Source of the DNA: Gemmatimonadota bacterium
GTDB lineage: Bacteria; Gemmatimonadota; Gemmatimonadetes; Longimicrobiales; RSA9
DNA: 7,254 bases
Assembly (NCBI GenBank): GCA_019689775.1
Contig: JADGGV010000201.1
Location: 1 to 7,254 of the forward strand
Direction of reading: 5' to 3'
In this document: positions 4,992 to 7,254 of the stretch, one piece after another
Layout of the letters: every line of letters begins with the position of its first letter
How positions within the stretch are numbered: position 1 is the stretch's first letter
Position numbers and translations under genes: made by a program
Notes under the pieces: generated by a model
The model's input: only the letters and a program-made list of their open reading frames with translations
Told to the model about the DNA's origin: nothing
Databases searched by the model: none

Positions 4992-7148
4992 ATGAGGGTG
5001 ACCGTCGAGACGCGGAGGGGGCGCGTGCGCCTGCTCCTGGCCGTGCTCGCGGCCTCGTTGGCCTGGGCGTGCGCGCTACGCCCGTCGAGCGCGAGCGGCG
5101 CCGCGCGGCTCGAGCGCTACGCCGGAGAGAATATCGGCGCCGTCGCATTCCGCAATACGGGCCCCTACGGAGCGGACACGCTACGTACGGTGGTGCAGAC
5201 CAAGTCCACGCGCTGCAACCTCCTGGGCCTTCCGATCTGCATTCCTTTCACGAGCATCGGGCGGGAGGCGCACACGCTGGACCCCGGCGTGGTGACGCGC
5301 GACGTGCAGCGGCTGGAGCTGTTCTACCGGATCGGCGGGTTCTTCGGCACGCGGGCGACGGCGGAGGTGAAGGCGGCGGCGGGGCGCGAGGGGGTGACGG
5401 TCACGTTCGTGCTGTCGCCGGGCGACGCGGTGGTGGTGGATTCGCTGCGGGTGGAGGGCACGGACACGATCCTCCCGCCGGATTCCGCGCTGAGGCTGCT
5501 GCCGCTGCGGCGGGGCGAGCGGTTCGACCTGCGACGGTTCCAGGCGTCGGCGGACACGCTGCTTCGACGGCTGACGCAGCGCGGCCACGCGAATGCGCGG
5601 GTGCTGCGGAACTACCGCGTGACGGCGGGGCGGGCGGTGGTGGAGCTGGTGGCGGTGCCGGGGCCGCAGGTTCGCGTGGATTCGATCATCGTCGTCGGGC
5701 CGGAGAAGCTGTCGCGCGCGGCGGTGTTGCGGCAGCTCGAGTTCCGGAAGGGCGACCTTCTGTTGAGCTCGCGGCTGGCGCGGAGTCAGCGGAACCTCTA
5801 CGGCCTGGACCTCGTGCAGGTGGCGAGCGTCGCGCCGGCGCCCGACTCACTCCAGCCGGCGCCAGCGGACAGCACGCGCGCCGCGGTGCTGGTGCAGGTG
5901 GTGGAGGCGCCGGAGCACCAGGTGGAGGTGGCGGCCGGATTCGGCACGGTGGAATGCTTCCGCGGCGAGGGGAGCTGGGTGGACCGGAGCTTCCTCGGGC
6001 GCGGCGGGCGGCGCCTCGAGCTGAGCGCCTCGGCGAGCAAGCTGGGGGTTGGCACGGGGCTGCGCGACGGCGTGTGCCAGGCCTACGCGGGCGACCCCGG
6101 GGAGGGGGCGGTCGACTACCGGGTGGGCGGCGTGCTGACGCAGCCGTACTTCCTCGGCCCGCGCAACACCCTGTCGCTGGGCGCGACGGCCGAGCGGCAG
6201 TCGGAGCCGAACACGTATCAGCGCATCGGCCAGGAGGGGCAGCTCGCGGTGGCGCGCACGCTCTCGCCGCGGGAGGTGCTGACGGCGGCGGTGAGCGTGG
6301 GGCGGGGGCTCACGCGGGCGAGCCCGGCGTTCTTCTGCAATTTCCTGCTAGTGTGCACGCCGGAGGACGTGGAGCAGCTCCAGCGGGAGCGGTGGAGCAA
6401 CCGCCTGGGCGTGCGCTACGCGCTGAACCGCTCGAACTCGGCGGTGGATCCGAGCGGGGGGTACCGGCTCGGGACGGGGGTGGACTGGTCGGCGCGTTGG
6501 CTGGGCTCCACGGCGAGCTTCGTCCGGTGGACGGGCGACGCGGAGCGCTACTACGCCGTGCGGCCCGGCTGGGTGCTCGCGGCGAGCGTGCGGTTGGGGA
6601 GCACGTTCCGGGTCGAGGGCGCCGACCCGCGGCGCAACTTCCTGGCGCCGGAAGAGCGCTTCTACGCCGGCGGCGCGTACAGCGTGCGGGGGTTCGGGCA
6701 GAACGGCCTGGGACCCGGCGTCTACGTCTCCGACACGGTCCCGGAGCGGCTGCGGGTGCTGCCGGCGGACAGCATCGACGCGACCTTCGTCCCGCTGGGC
6801 GGGACGGCGTTCGGGATCGCGAACCTGGAGCTGCGGCTTCCCTCCCCGCTCGTGCCGAACCGCATGAGGCTGGCGGCGTTCGTGGACGCCGGCGCGGTGG
6901 GGCTTGGAACGGTCTTCGACCTGCCGCGCGAGGTGGTGCGGGTGACGCCCGGCGTCGGGCTGCGGGTCGGCACGCCGGTCGGGCCATTGCGCCTCGACGT
7001 GGCGTACAACCCGTACGGCCCGACGCGCGGAGCGCTGTACGGTACGGAGGACGGGGACCTGGTCCGCGTCGCCGACGGCTTCGAGCCGCCGGCGGGCGGG
7101 TTCCTCAGCCACTTCCGCCTCCATCTCGCCGTGGGGCAGGCGTTCTGA
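4992..7148 (+). CDS. tamA: TamA-like Omp85 outer-membrane protein, three POTRA domains and a beta-barrel
   Basis: The 718-residue product begins with a signal peptide (hydrophobic about 13-28, LLLAVLAASLAWACAL) containing a Cys at 27 in a poor lipobox. Three POTRA-like units follow, each beginning with a beta strand of the VxxVxF/VDSLxVxG type: about 47-145, 147-225 (VVVDSLRVEG...) and 227-308 (VRVDSIIVVG...). The barrel begins near 310 (VEVAAGFGTVE...SWVDRSFLGRGGRRLELSAS, characteristic of Omp85). It contains the conserved lid-loop motif VRGF (R566, G567, F568) and ends in Phe (LHLAVGQAF), the usual outer-membrane targeting end. Three POTRAs and a tamB-like start immediately downstream favour TamA over BamA, which normally has five. 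It would insert or export envelope components together with TamB. Six further cysteines fall in three close pairs (75/83, 322/362, 449/455). The ATG at 4992 is chosen because it gives the signal peptide and has GGAG 10 bases upstream. Confidence 0.85.
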   Translation: MRVTVETRRGRVRLLLAVLAASLAWACALRPSSASGAARLERYAGENIGAVAFRNTGPYGADTLRTVVQTKSTRCNLLGLPICIPFTSIGREAHTLDPGVVTRDVQRLELFYRIGGFFGTRATAEVKAAAGREGVTVTFVLSPGDAVVVDSLRVEGTDTILPPDSALRLLPLRRGERFDLRRFQASADTLLRRLTQRGHANARVLRNYRVTAGRAVVELVAVPGPQVRVDSIIVVGPEKLSRAAVLRQLEFRKGDLLLSSRLARSQRNLYGLDLVQVASVAPAPDSLQPAPADSTRAAVLVQVVEAPEHQVEVAAGFGTVECFRGEGSWVDRSFLGRGGRRLELSASASKLGVGTGLRDGVCQAYAGDPGEGAVDYRVGGVLTQPYFLGPRNTLSLGATAERQSEPNTYQRIGQEGQLAVARTLSPREVLTAAVSVGRGLTRASPAFFCNFLLVCTPEDVEQLQRERWSNRLGVRYALNRSNSAVDPSGGYRLGTGVDWSARWLGSTASFVRWTGDAERYYAVRPGWVLAASVRLGSTFRVEGADPRRNFLAPEERFYAGGAYSVRGFGQNGLGPGVYVSDTVPERLRVLPADSIDATFVPLGGTAFGIANLELRLPSPLVPNRMRLAAFVDAGAVGLGTVFDLPREVVRVTPGVGLRVGTPVGPLRLDVAYNPYGPTRGALYGTEDGDLVRVADGFEPPAGGFLSHFRLHLAVGQAF

Positions 7149-7149
7149 G

Positions 7150-7254
7150 ATGAGCCGGCGCCGATCGCCTCCGGCGGCCGTGCTCGGGGTGCTGGGCGTG
7201 GCGCTGACCGCCGGGCTCGCCGTGCTCGTGGCGGTGTGGCGGGGGACGCGGGGC
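7150..7254 (+). CDS. tamB: Start of a tamB-like gene, cut off by the window end
   Basis: An ATG follows the tamA stop after a single base (TGA G ATG), an arrangement typical of translational coupling. The 35 visible residues are a basic start (MSRRRSPPAAV), a hydrophobic helix (about residues 10-29, AVLGVLGVALTAGLAVLVAV) and then WRGTRG, with no stop. This is the expected beginning of TamB, an inner-membrane-anchored protein whose long beta-helical body spans the periplasm to TamA. The assignment rests on position and on the N-terminal anchor; none of the diagnostic C-terminal DUF490 region lies inside the window. Another small-anchor membrane protein is the alternative. Confidence 0.6.
   Translation, partial: MSRRRSPPAAVLGVLGVALTAGLAVLVAVWRGTRG

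Noticed and set aside
4992..7148. BamA as an alternative identity for the Omp85 protein
   Set aside because: Only three POTRA units can be counted, not five, and a tamB-like anchor follows immediately. BamA is still possible in a phylum where POTRA number varies.

Overview
The window is very GC-rich (roughly 70% or more by eye), with strongly G/C-biased third codon positions in the clear genes. It looks like a Gram-negative bacterium with a true outer membrane: it carries a three-POTRA Omp85 protein, the apparent start of tamB and a lipoprotein dehydrogenase. The combination and style of the proteins remind me of Gemmatimonadota. That is an inference from pattern memory, not a measured placement.

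Layout from left to right. Bases 1-542 hold no gene I can defend: a G/C homopolymer tract, a perfect palindrome, a short tandem repeat and one convincing terminator hairpin (389-419). Bases 543-1508 (+) encode a stand-alone LigD-type primase-polymerase with its catalytic residues in place. Bases 1509-1783 are a convergent intergenic spacer with three inverted repeats in a row, the last being a strong terminator-like hairpin. Bases 1784-2494 (-) encode a membrane-anchored TPR protein resembling YfgM. It has its own good sigma70-type promoter, whose -35 box overlaps the stop codon of the gene upstream. Bases 2592-4808 (-) encode a PQQ-dependent alcohol-dehydrogenase-type beta-propeller made as a lipoprotein, with a Pro/Ala/Gln-rich C-terminal extension of about 150 residues. 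A divergent spacer of 183 bases follows, with a sigma54-like promoter sequence pointing right. Bases 4992-7148 (+) encode a TamA-like Omp85 outer-membrane protein. One base after its stop, a second reading frame opens with the N-terminus expected of TamB and runs off the window.

Most of the window (1784-7254) is therefore envelope-related: TamA with the probable start of TamB, a beta-propeller lipoprotein, and a TPR protein anchored in the inner membrane. The propeller-plus-TPR pair recalls the bamB (yfgL)-yfgM pair of gammaproteobacteria, but here the propeller has a dehydrogenase active site. The LigD polymerase gene is unrelated and belongs to double-strand-break repair. I see no mobile element, CRISPR array, rRNA or credible tRNA. 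I also see no clearly undescribed multi-gene system; the observations most worth following are the envelope neighbourhood, the odd dehydrogenase tail, the paired cysteines in TamA and the two promoter candidates.
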